From NCBI RefSeq assembly GCF_010468615.1, contig NZ_WUEH01000008.1:96377-160376 (forward strand): a stretch of DNA of 64,000 nt. Reading direction: 5' to 3'. Position numbers and translations under genes: made by a program. Every line of letters starts with the position of its first letter. Positions within the stretch are counted from its first letter, which is position 1. A model generated the notes under the pieces. That model saw only the letters and a program-made list of their open reading frames with translations. It was not told the DNA's origin and made no database searches. Shown in pieces: positions 27,322 to 36,534 of the stretch. This stretch comes from Pseudodesulfovibrio sp. JC047 (GTDB taxonomy: Bacteria > Desulfobacterota > Desulfovibrionia > Desulfovibrionales > Desulfovibrionaceae).

Positions 27322-28176
27322 TTATTGCACCTTCATGTTGCCAGGTGTCATGAAAATAGCCTTGACCCGTTGCCCGGTTCCACCCACCACTTCAGATCGA
27401 TTGTCTTTGATATCAAATTTGATAATTTCGCCGGTCAGACTATTAGGACCGTCCTGCAACAAAGGGTTCTGCTCCATTTGCAACATTTGTTCTGTGACAA
27501 AATACGTGAGTTTGCCACAGGTACCTTCCGATGTACCTTTCTTGGCTTTGACATTTCCCTCTGCAATGATGCGATCAACACTGTCCGCGGTCAATTTCTT
27601 GCCGGTTTTGGAAGAAAGATATGCAGACAAGGAATCGGCCCACAACGTAAGTTGTCCATGCTCGGCAACAACATTCCCCACAAACGAAACAACCTTTCCG
27701 GTCTCGTCATACGTCATCCGGTCAGAAGTAATTTTGACCGGCATTTTGCTTGGATCGATTCCAATTTTTGAGGCATCTTCCCGAGGTGCCGCGACAACGG
27801 GGGCCTTGACCTTACCCTCTCCTTTTTCCGTGGAAGAAACGGTTTGAGCCTGTTGTTGTTTTTCAACCTGAGACAGCACGGTCTCTTCAACTGGCTCCAA
27901 GAATTTGATATTGGAATATCCTATGGCTTTTTTCTTTTCCCGAACCGCTTCGGTGGGATTAAAAACTGCTGCCCATCCATTTTTGATAAAATCAACTTTG
28001 ACCCGTTGTCCTTTGGTCAAAGTCAGCACATGCTCACTCGCTTTGTCAGGACGTTCCCGGACATTGAGATTAACAGTGGCTTCTCGAAGCTCTCCCCATT
28101 CCCCAGCCTGGACCGTAGAAGGGAAAATCAACAATGCCACCCCAAAAAATAGGGCCAATATATCTCGTTTTGTCAT
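27322..28176 (-). CDS. lptA: LptA-like LPS transport protein with an added N-terminal SH3-like domain
   Basis: 284 residues from the ATG at 28176, longer than enterobacterial LptA. The start MTKRDILALFFGVALLIFPS with TVQA ending the signal peptide indicates export. Residues about 26-90 look like a bacterial SH3 domain (EWGELREATVNLNVRERPDK ... LTKGQRVKVDFIKNGWAAVF). The OstA/LptA jellyroll part follows from VKITSDRMTYDETGKVVSFV to KFDIKDNRSEVVGGTGQRVK. It bridges the periplasm carrying LPS. An extension to 28233 adds 19 unconvincing residues. Confidence 0.88.
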   Translation of the reverse strand: MTKRDILALFFGVALLIFPSTVQAGEWGELREATVNLNVRERPDKASEHVLTLTKGQRVKVDFIKNGWAAVFNPTEAVREKKKAIGYSNIKFLEPVEETVLSQVEKQQQAQTVSSTEKGEGKVKAPVVAAPREDASKIGIDPSKMPVKITSDRMTYDETGKVVSFVGNVVAEHGQLTLWADSLSAYLSSKTGKKLTADSVDRIIAEGNVKAKKGTSEGTCGKLTYFVTEQMLQMEQNPLLQDGPNSLTGEIIKFDIKDNRSEVVGGTGQRVKAIFMTPGNMKVQ

Positions 28177-28183
28177 GAACGAC

Positions 28184-28801
28184 TCACTCCTCATCTTCAT
28201 CCGGCAAATTGGTATCGAACCCTTCGGGGGCAAGCAAAGCCGTCACAGCTCCGGCAGCCACAAGCTGTCGAGTCACAAGATCAATTTCCAGGGCCGTGGC
28301 CTGAATGGTCAAATCTGGACGACGAACTGTCACCCCGCCCTTGAGATACACTTTATCGATTGCACCAACATAATCAAGTTGCTGCGCATCCAGGGCCAGT
28401 GTCCCGAATCGTCCGGAAACATTATCATACAATGTCAGATTGTCATTGGCCTGATCGACTTCTCCACGATCAGACCGGACATAGACTTCTTTACGATCCG
28501 TGCCCAAAAAAGCCGTCAACTGCGGCGTTTCGACACCGATCAACCCTCTTTCCTGATTATATTTTGCCGTTTTTGCGAGCAATTTCCACGTCAGGCTTCC
28601 CTGTTTACCTTGAACAAGTTCAATGTCCTTGGCAACGACATTCGCTTCTTCCAGCAAACGTTGGCGTGATTTGGAACCTTCTGTCTGCAAGGCCTCGTGC
28701 TCGATAATCGGATCAGCAAAAAAAACAGCGTTGATCGTCAGCCCGGCAACAAGACCAATGGCAAAAATCAAAAGAATTATGAGCGTAGGACGCCGTTTCA
28801 T
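28184..28801 (-). CDS. lptC: LPS export system protein LptC
   Basis: 205 residues. A single N-terminal membrane helix (TLIILLIFAIGLVAGLTINAVFF) and a periplasmic beta-jellyroll: EANVVAKDIELVQGKQGSLT, LKGGVTVRRPDLTIQATALE. Takes LPS from LptB2FG and passes it to LptA. The start ATG at 28801 overlaps the kdsC stop by one base (TAATG); a longer frame is unlikely. Sequence is poorly conserved in this family, so order in the operon is important to the assignment. Confidence 0.88.
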   Translation of the reverse strand: MKRRPTLIILLIFAIGLVAGLTINAVFFADPIIEHEALQTEGSKSRQRLLEEANVVAKDIELVQGKQGSLTWKLLAKTAKYNQERGLIGVETPQLTAFLGTDRKEVYVRSDRGEVDQANDNLTLYDNVSGRFGTLALDAQQLDYVGAIDKVYLKGGVTVRRPDLTIQATALEIDLVTRQLVAAGAVTALLAPEGFDTNLPDEDEE

Positions 28802-29328
28802 TACTTGATCCACTGCTGCAATGCCGCGTCCTTGAGGCCCCGGGCTTCGAGGATGAACATAATGGCTTCTCTGACAGCCCCTTCTCCTCCAGCACGGGAA
28901 GCAACCCAATCCGCCGCTTCAATGGTTTCAGAAACAGCATTGGGCACACTCATGGCCAAACCGACAGTACTCATGGCACCAAGATCAATCCAATCATCGC
29001 CCATAAAGGCAGCTTCAGAGACTGAAATCCCAATACTTTCACATATTTCTTGCACCAAAGGTGCCTTATCATGCTTCCCTGCATAATAATGCGTGATCCC
29101 CAATTCCCGAACCCGTTTTTCAACAGGTTTTTGATTGAGTCCCGTGATTACCGCAATTTCAAGTCCTACGGCTTGCGCCAATTTTATGCCCAATCCATCC
29201 TGAACATGAAATCGTTTCATGATGAATCCCTGGTCGCCATAATACAGGCCACCGTCAGTTAGGACACCATCGACGTCAAGAATCAAGAGCTTGACGTTTT
29301 GTGCGAGCACTGCCGCGCTATCCTTCAC
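28801..29328 (-). CDS. kdsC: 3-deoxy-D-manno-octulosonate-8-phosphate phosphatase KdsC
   Basis: 175 residues, HAD family without a cap: [20 protein letters not shown] (motif I, DxDG), [14 protein letters not shown] (motif II), and [20 protein letters not shown] (motif IV). Removes phosphate from Kdo-8-phosphate. The first 11 bases overlap the end of kdsA and its stop overlaps the lptC ATG, so the three are tightly coupled. Confidence 0.94.
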   Translation of the reverse strand: MKDSAAVLAQNVKLLILDVDGVLTDGGLYYGDQGFIMKRFHVQDGLGIKLAQAVGLEIAVITGLNQKPVEKRVRELGITHYYAGKHDKAPLVQEICESIGISVSEAAFMGDDWIDLGAMSTVGLAMSVPNAVSETIEAADWVASRAGGEGAVREAIMFILEARGLKDAALQQWIK

Positions 29329-30124
29329 GGTTCAACTCCCACAAGGCTTTCAAACGCACTAAAAGTTTTTCAACAGTGCTGAGATGCAGGCTGTTCGGCC
29401 CATCACATAACGCATTATCCGGATCGGGATGCACTTCCATGAACACGCCATTGGCCCCGGCCGAAACCGCAGCCGAAGCGAGAATCGCGACATACTCACG
29501 CTGTCCACCAGACATTCCGCCCAACCCACCGGGCAATTGCACCGAATGAGTGGCATCCATGACCACAGGAACTCCAAAGCTCTGCATCTGCGGAATGGAT
29601 CGCATATCCACCACCAGATTGTTATACCCGTATGTGGACCCACGTTCCGTTAACCAAACCTGTTCGTTGCCTGAAGCGCGGACCTTTTCCACCGCATTTT
29701 TCATGTCCCACGGGGCCAGGAACTGCCCCTTCTTGATATTGATGACCCTGCCGGTTTTTGCGGCAGCAACAAGCAAATCGGTTTGACGACATAAAAAAGC
29801 CGGAATTTGAATGACATCAGCGACTTCGGCAACAGGCGCGGCCTGCTCTGGATGATGGATGTCAGTCACCACAGGCAAGCCTGTGATTTTCTTGACCTCT
29901 GCGAGTATTTCCAACCCTTTTTCCATGCCTGGACCGCGAAAACTTGTCACGGACGTCCGGTTCGCCTTATCAAAAGAACTTTTGAAGACGAGTGGAAGAT
30001 CCAGTTTTGCTGCCAATTCCGCTAATGTACCCGCAGTTCGGAGCACAATTTCCCGGCTTTCGATAGCGCAGGGTCCGGCCAGAATAAACGGGCCGGACCG
30101 GCTGGTTTGGTACAAATTGACCAT
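29318..30124 (-). CDS. kdsA: 3-deoxy-8-phosphooctulonate synthase
   Basis: 268 residues. Condenses arabinose-5-phosphate and phosphoenolpyruvate. Visible: [80 protein letters not shown] and [20 protein letters not shown]. The residue C in FILAGPC supports a metal-dependent subclass, which cannot be proved here. Follows pyrG by 3 bases. Confidence 0.96.
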   Translation of the reverse strand: MVNLYQTSRSGPFILAGPCAIESREIVLRTAGTLAELAAKLDLPLVFKSSFDKANRTSVTSFRGPGMEKGLEILAEVKKITGLPVVTDIHHPEQAAPVAEVADVIQIPAFLCRQTDLLVAAAKTGRVINIKKGQFLAPWDMKNAVEKVRASGNEQVWLTERGSTYGYNNLVVDMRSIPQMQSFGVPVVMDATHSVQLPGGLGGMSGGQREYVAILASAAVSAGANGVFMEVHPDPDNALCDGPNSLHLSTVEKLLVRLKALWELNREG

Positions 30125-30127
30125 AGA

Positions 30128-31795
<1,668 letters not shown>

Positions 31796-31836
31796 TTATC
31801 TGAATATATTATGATCAACCTTCTGCATCGATCATG

Positions 31837-31865
31837 TTGACTGTCGTGCGCCGGACACGTATGTT
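31837..31865 (+). promoter_or_regulatory. Sigma-70-like promoter upstream of the PurQ-like gene
   Basis: TTGACT (31837-31842), exactly 17 bases, TATGTT (31860-31865). Located in the gap between divergent pyrG and the PurQ-like gene, about 75 bases before the ATG. Confidence 0.6.
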
Positions 31866-31939
31866 CCTTGCCCAACACTGCACTGCTCTGCAAAGTATGC
31901 AAGGTAGTACGACAAAGTCAATACGAAGAGGAGAATTTC

Positions 31940-32755
31940 ATGGCGCGCGTCAATGCACTTGTCATCACAGGATACGGTACCAACTGCGAAAAGGAATCCG
32001 CTTATGCGCTCAAGCAGGCGGGAGCAGCGACTGCCGATATCGCCTATTTTTCCGACCTTGCCGCAGGCCATGTGCGCATGGATAAATACAATTATTTGTT
32101 GTGCCCCGGTGGTTTTCTCGACGGAGACGACCTGGGTGCCGCACAGGCTGCCGCACTTCGCTGGCGTTGGTCAAATGATGCGGACGGCAAACCGGTTTTA
32201 AACCAGCTCAAAAGTTTTTTTGACAACGGCGGTATCATACTCGGTATTTGCAACGGTTTTCAACTTTTGTGCAAATTGGGATTGCTTCCGGCTCTCGGTG
32301 GCAAATATTTCGAACGACAGGTCTCTCTTTCCTATAATGACTCAGGTCGATTCGAAGATCGTTGGGTCCGACTCAAAACGAATCAGGCATCCCCATGTGT
32401 CTTTACCAAGGGGATAGACATGATCGACGTCCCGATTCGTCACGGTGAAGGAAAAATCATCCCCATGGATGAACCGACCTTTCAGGCGTTGCAGGCAGAA
32501 AACCTGATCGCCGTGCAATACGTTCATCCCGAAACTGGCGAACCGACCCAGGAATATCCGTATAATCCGAATGGCTCACCACTCGGCATTGCGGGTCTCA
32601 CCGATCCGTCAGGACGCATCCTGGGTCTCATGCCGCACCCGGAAGCATACAATCACGTCACCAACCATCCGTCATGGACTCGGGGTACTGACCCGAACAT
32701 GCCGCTTGGTCTGGCCATGTTGGAAGCTGGTGTTAAATATCTGGCCGACCAATAG
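31940..32755 (+). CDS. purQ: Phosphoribosylformylglycinamidine synthase, PurQ-like glutaminase subunit
   Basis: 271 residues. Class I glutamine amidotransferase: ALVITGYGTNCEKESAYALK, PGGFLDGDDLGAAQAAALRW, nucleophile GICNGFQLLCKLGLLPALGG, and catalytic HPEAYNHVTNHPSW. Supplies ammonia for the fourth step of purine synthesis. It is longer than the usual 225-residue PurQ and resembles the C-terminal part of large-type PurL. The start at 31940 has GAGGAGAATTTC. PurL is not adjacent. Since the family also matches unlinked homologues, a role in purine synthesis is likely but not proven. Confidence 0.85.
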   Translation: MARVNALVITGYGTNCEKESAYALKQAGAATADIAYFSDLAAGHVRMDKYNYLLCPGGFLDGDDLGAAQAAALRWRWSNDADGKPVLNQLKSFFDNGGIILGICNGFQLLCKLGLLPALGGKYFERQVSLSYNDSGRFEDRWVRLKTNQASPCVFTKGIDMIDVPIRHGEGKIIPMDEPTFQALQAENLIAVQYVHPETGEPTQEYPYNPNGSPLGIAGLTDPSGRILGLMPHPEAYNHVTNHPSWTRGTDPNMPLGLAMLEAGVKYLADQ

Positions 32756-32768
32756 GTCCACGATTTCC

Positions 32769-33257
32769 ATGTCACAACGAATTCCTCCTGAACCACCGAC
32801 CGGCATACGCTGGCGTTCGCTTATGGACGTGGCGTTTCAGGAGGCGTGCAAGGCCGCCCATATGGGGGAAACGCCCATTGGCGCGGCCTTGTTTGACATG
32901 GATGGGACGCTCATTGCGAGTGCGCACAACCAGCCCATTTCCCGCCTCGATCCCACCGGACACGCCGAAGTGTTGTGCCTTCGCAAGGCCGCGCAAAAGA
33001 AACAGAATTATCGCCTGACGAACACCATCATGGCCGTCACGCTTGAACCCTGCCTGATGTGTACCGGCGCACTGATTCACGCCCGTGTGCAAGGGGTTAT
33101 TTTTGCCGCATTCGACACACGGGCCGGTGCGCTGGTTTCAAATCTGAATGGCTGCGCCCTGCCCTTCACGAATCATTCGCTGTGGACCGTTCACGGCGTC
33201 ATGGAAGAAGAGTGCAGCACCCTCCTCAAACGATTTTTCCTTGAACGTCGAAAATAG
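32769..33257 (+). CDS. tadA: tRNA-specific adenosine deaminase
   Basis: 162 residues. Changes adenosine to inosine at the wobble base of tRNA-Arg(ACG). Zinc-binding cytidine-deaminase motifs: DPTGHAEVLCLRKAAQK (HAE) and TLEPCLMCTGALIHARVQGV (PCxxC). The ATG at 32769 is the first that gives the family N-terminus; upstream the frame runs through purQ. No strong ribosome site, and the gap from purQ is 13 bases, so read-through from purQ is likely. Confidence 0.92.
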   Translation: MSQRIPPEPPTGIRWRSLMDVAFQEACKAAHMGETPIGAALFDMDGTLIASAHNQPISRLDPTGHAEVLCLRKAAQKKQNYRLTNTIMAVTLEPCLMCTGALIHARVQGVIFAAFDTRAGALVSNLNGCALPFTNHSLWTVHGVMEEECSTLLKRFFLERRK

Positions 33258-33329
33258 ATTCCCTTCTTTACAAGTCTGAAATGCGCCTTATTGTTTCTCC
33301 TCCACCAATTTTTTTCAGGAGTTGAACCA

Positions 33330-33689
33330 ATGAAGATAGCACTTCCGACCCGAGACGGGCGTATTGACGATCATTTTGGTCATTGTGACCATTACACTAT
33401 TATGACGTTGGATGATGATAAAAACATTATCCAGAAAGAGCGCATGGATTCGCCGGAGGGATGCGGTTGCAAATCCGACATCGCCCCGATTCTGGCCTCA
33501 AAAGGCGTACAAGTCATGCTTGCAGGCAATATGGGCCAAGGCGCGGTTAATGTGCTTCAGGCGAATAAAATTGAAGTCATTCGAAGCTGTTCCGGCCCGA
33601 TCGAGCGCGTTGTCCAGCAATGGCTGGCCGGAGAAATCAAGGATGAACTCATTGTTTGTACGCACCACGATTGCGGCAATCACGCATAA
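33330..33689 (+). CDS. NifX/NifB-type dinitrogenase iron-molybdenum cofactor-binding domain protein
   Basis: 119 residues of the DNA-binding-free NifX fold: MKIALPTRDGRIDDHFGHCD with HFGHC, cysteine-rich PEGCGCKSDIAPILASKGVQ, and GNMGQGAVNVLQANKIEVI. Proteins of this family bind iron-sulfur or iron-molybdenum clusters. The C-terminal CTHHDCGNHA adds His and Cys ligands. Ribosome site AGGAG lies before the ATG. Not beside nif genes; in sulfate reducers such proteins also serve non-nitrogenase clusters, so function is open. Confidence 0.88.
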   Translation: MKIALPTRDGRIDDHFGHCDHYTIMTLDDDKNIIQKERMDSPEGCGCKSDIAPILASKGVQVMLAGNMGQGAVNVLQANKIEVIRSCSGPIERVVQQWLAGEIKDELIVCTHHDCGNHA

Positions 33690-33734
33690 ATCGGGTCTTT
33701 CGACAAAACATTTCAATAAGATCGGCAAAAAGTC

Positions 33735-33763
33735 TTGCCAGTCGGGCCGAGTCTGTTTATAAA
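33735..33763 (+). promoter_or_regulatory. Promoter of tRNA-Ser
   Basis: TTGCCA (33735-33740), exactly 17 bases, TATAAA (33758-33763), 35 bases before the mature tRNA 5' end. Position and match are as expected for a stable-RNA promoter. Confidence 0.65.
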
Positions 33764-33798
33764 CCATTTCCACTTCGGGCAAACCGAGGCTGAATCAC

Positions 33799-33891
33799 GG
33801 AGAGGTAGCGAAGTCCGGCCGTAACGCGCTCGACTCGAAATCGAGTTATGGGTCAAACCATACGTGGGTTCGAATCCCACCCTCTCCGCCA
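33799..33891 (+). tRNA. tRNA-Ser, anticodon CGA
   Basis: 93 bases with encoded CCA. Acceptor stem GGAGAGG (33799-33805) pairs with CCTCTCC (33881-33887), discriminator G, then CCA (33889-33891). Anticodon stem CTCGA/TCGAG encloses CTCGAAA with CGA at 33836-33838, reading UCG codons. The long variable arm (TTATGGGTCAAACCATA) is the class II feature of serine tRNA, and TGGGTTCGAATCCCA is the T-arm. A prophage begins just downstream, so this gene is the likely integration site. Confidence 0.96.
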
Positions 33892-33899
33892 GCATTCTC

Positions 33900-33929
33900 A
33901 AGGGGTTACGTGTTAACACGTAACCCCTT
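33900..33929. terminator. Perfect 30-base palindrome after tRNA-Ser
   Basis: AAGGGGTTACGTG pairs with CACGTAACCCCTT around TTAA, and TTAA with its neighbours is itself symmetric. T-rich bases follow on both strands. It ends the tRNA transcript rightward and the leftward phage late transcript, or marks the left attachment flank. Confidence 0.8.
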
Positions 33930-34033
33930 TTCTTATGTCTTTTATGGGAAAATATGCAAAAAAATATGCAATTGGTCTAAAAAAGTCCTTTTTCTCATTG
34001 CACCCATTTATTGCACCCATGAATCGGGCATAC

Positions 34034-34333
34034 TTACTCTTTTTTTCTCTTCGGCCACGCCGTCTTGACCGCTTCCACATGCACTGCCCACGTCCCGTGA
34101 TACAGCATATCCATTTGCTCACCAATCGGCCCGTAGGCTGCTTCCCTAATCTCCGACCACCCGCCAGATTTGTACCAGTCGGTTGTTTTGAGCCAGTTCA
34201 AAGTTACCTCGGAAGCAGAGTCTGGAAGTTCCGATATACAAATTTTTGCGACATCAAGGTCGTCCCACAGCTTGAGATGCTGGATATATTCCGCCTTGCC
34301 CTTGCCGATCACACGAATCAAATTGTCAAACAT
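34034..34333 (-). CDS. Hypothetical phage protein beside the tail fibre
   Basis: 99 residues (MFDNLIRVIGKGKAEYIQHL onward), no recognised domain, ending basic WPKRKKE. ATG is preceded by AGGAG at good spacing. It is the last gene of the leftward late block, immediately after the tail fibre; that place often holds a fibre-assembly protein, but here this is only position-based inference. Confidence 0.6.
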   Translation of the reverse strand: MFDNLIRVIGKGKAEYIQHLKLWDDLDVAKICISELPDSASEVTLNWLKTTDWYKSGGWSEIREAAYGPIGEQMDMLYHGTWAVHVEAVKTAWPKRKKE

Positions 34334-34335
34334 GG

Positions 34336-36534
34336 TTATGCTCCTATGGACGGGATGCCTGTATCAACGGACATGCAGCCAATTTGAATGACGTTTCCAT
34401 TGTCATCGGTCTTCGTGACAACATTATCGACAACATAAATTTCTCCATCATTATCCCAATCCGTATCGTAAATAAGTTCCTTGAACCAGCAAACCAAGTC
34501 CCAAGTTTGTCCGTTGTCGGCGAGGCTAAACAATACTTTGACAGCATTTGGGCCGCCCGAATTCAAGGCATGGGTATCATGTGTGATGCCACCACCATAT
34601 GCTGACAGCGTGTATTGCTTTATAGATGGCTCAAACAGAGTTTTACTCATATGCGTTGTTGCATAGCCACCAGTGTGGGTAGGGACGCTGCCAGTTAGCT
34701 CGGATACAAGACCACAACCAAAGACAACGCGATGGTCGTTAAGATACCAAACATCACCAAACACCTTTACGTCATTCGGGTTCGCAACAGGTCTTACTCG
34801 TCTCGCGGCATGATCGTAAATCACACGCACTGCAGAATCTGCCAACATGTCAGCTTCAGAGGCGTAGCCAAGCCCTGCAAATGACCCACCTGTGTTAAAC
34901 CACAGCATGTTGCCTATGCCGTAAACACCTGCACCGTACTGACTGCTCTCCGACCCATTGACTGCATAGCCCTGCCAAGAGCCGTCATTTTTGCGTAAAT
35001 ACAAACCGGATATGTCTGCGTTTGAGCTGATCGAACGCCCGACCTTAACTGCTCGACGCTGCTCGGTTCCGGTACCGACAGTTTGCAAATCCCCCAACAA
35101 CTGACTCTGCCAAGTCTTGCCGTTCCAGTAGCCAGCGTTGATTGTGCCGGACTGCGTTCCAGAGCCGCCGATAACAGCCTCAATCTCTGCAACGGTATCC
35201 CTGTCAGAGCCAAGAAAGTATTCCGTGCGGGTCTGAGTACCTGCGGTTTTGTTGGCGGTATCTTCTTTGCAAGCTATAACGGTGTAGGTGTTGGAGATTG
35301 TAAAGTCGGCTGTCACATCGCCATGTTTGGGATGTATGCCGACCTGATGCCCATCAATCCCAGATACTTGAACAAGGTGCGTAAGATATGGCGTTCCGGA
35401 ATTACCGAAAACAAAACCAAAAGTATCTTCATAAAGTCGATCATATCCTCCGTACTCTACTGTGGGAGTGTTCGCAGTATTTTGTATCGCTGTGTTCGTT
35501 GCGCCTGTCCAGACATGAGTGCGGACAATATTTGGCGTTATCTCAAATACCCCAACAACATCCCAAGCTCCCTCTTCACCAATCAACTGGCCAGATATGA
35601 GTTCATTTACCTTGTCGTCAAGGATGGCCTGTCTATCTTTGACAAAGCCATCACCACTTGCAGCGATACGGGTAACCTGTGTGTCACCTTCTGCCGTAAC
35701 CCGTGCGTTCTGGGTGTTCCCCTCGGAGACAATGCGGGTAACCTGTGTGCCTCCTTCGCCCTCAACATTACCGACCTGAGTAGCACCCGCCGAGTTCACG
35801 GCGTTCACTTGTGTGGTCCCGACGGTATTCACTGCCGCCACTTGGTCCGCGCCTTCGGAAGACACGGCATTGACCGAAGTGGTCTCTTGCGCCGAGATAT
35901 TGGCGATAGCCGCATCTCTCGCGTTTTCCGTGGCCGTCTGCACGGCCTCAGCCCTGACACATGCCTCCTGCGCGGCCTGTGCACTACTCGCCGCATTGGC
36001 TTCGCTGGTGGCAGCGTTTTCCGCATACCCCTGCGCATTCGAAATTTCGTCAACGCTCGGCCCGCTTTCAATCCGTGTTCCATCCTCATTAAAAACAAGC
36101 GTCCTATTTCCGGTTGGATTGGCCAATTCGACATTGGCACTGTCAGAATCCACGGGAAACGAAATGGCCCTGCTTAATTTTTCAGCCTGGGCAACATTCA
36201 CTTGTGCCAAACGATCGAGAGACCGTTCCACCACCGAGGATGGAAAAGGGCCATTGAATGACATCTTTTCTTCCTGCGTCATGGAGGGAGATCGATACAA
36301 AAGCACCCTTTGTTCGGCCGAAAGCCCGGTTTCGAAAGCCACATGCCCATATTCGTTGTCAGTGACACGCGACGGATCAGCAGGAAGTGTCACGGTATAC
36401 CCGGATGTCACCAAGACACCATTCACATACACATCCAGTTCATTGACCGTGTACACCTGAAACGTTATCTGAAATGTCACCTGCCCTTGCGTGGCAATAT
36501 ACGCTTCCTTGTTCTTGGTATTGGAAAAAGACAT
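34336..36534 (-). CDS. Tail fibre with T7 gp17-like N-terminus and hendecad repeats
   Basis: 732 residues. N-terminal virion attachment part: NKEAYIATQGQVTFQITFQV, DVYVNGVLVTSGYTVTLPAD and NGPFPSSVVERSLDRLAQVN resemble the T7-type fibre anchor. Residues 219-295 are seven tandem 11-residue units of the form TQV-x2-(V/I)-x2-(E/A)-G-x, preceded by an Ala-rich region (about 160-210), together a probable trimeric stalk. The C-terminal 430 residues are the likely receptor-binding part and resemble nothing I know. It begins one base before the upstream stop. Confidence 0.85.
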   Translation of the reverse strand: MSFSNTKNKEAYIATQGQVTFQITFQVYTVNELDVYVNGVLVTSGYTVTLPADPSRVTDNEYGHVAFETGLSAEQRVLLYRSPSMTQEEKMSFNGPFPSSVVERSLDRLAQVNVAQAEKLSRAISFPVDSDSANVELANPTGNRTLVFNEDGTRIESGPSVDEISNAQGYAENAATSEANAASSAQAAQEACVRAEAVQTATENARDAAIANISAQETTSVNAVSSEGADQVAAVNTVGTTQVNAVNSAGATQVGNVEGEGGTQVTRIVSEGNTQNARVTAEGDTQVTRIAASGDGFVKDRQAILDDKVNELISGQLIGEEGAWDVVGVFEITPNIVRTHVWTGATNTAIQNTANTPTVEYGGYDRLYEDTFGFVFGNSGTPYLTHLVQVSGIDGHQVGIHPKHGDVTADFTISNTYTVIACKEDTANKTAGTQTRTEYFLGSDRDTVAEIEAVIGGSGTQSGTINAGYWNGKTWQSQLLGDLQTVGTGTEQRRAVKVGRSISSNADISGLYLRKNDGSWQGYAVNGSESSQYGAGVYGIGNMLWFNTGGSFAGLGYASEADMLADSAVRVIYDHAARRVRPVANPNDVKVFGDVWYLNDHRVVFGCGLVSELTGSVPTHTGGYATTHMSKTLFEPSIKQYTLSAYGGGITHDTHALNSGGPNAVKVLFSLADNGQTWDLVCWFKELIYDTDWDNDGEIYVVDNVVTKTDDNGNVIQIGCMSVDTGIPSIGA

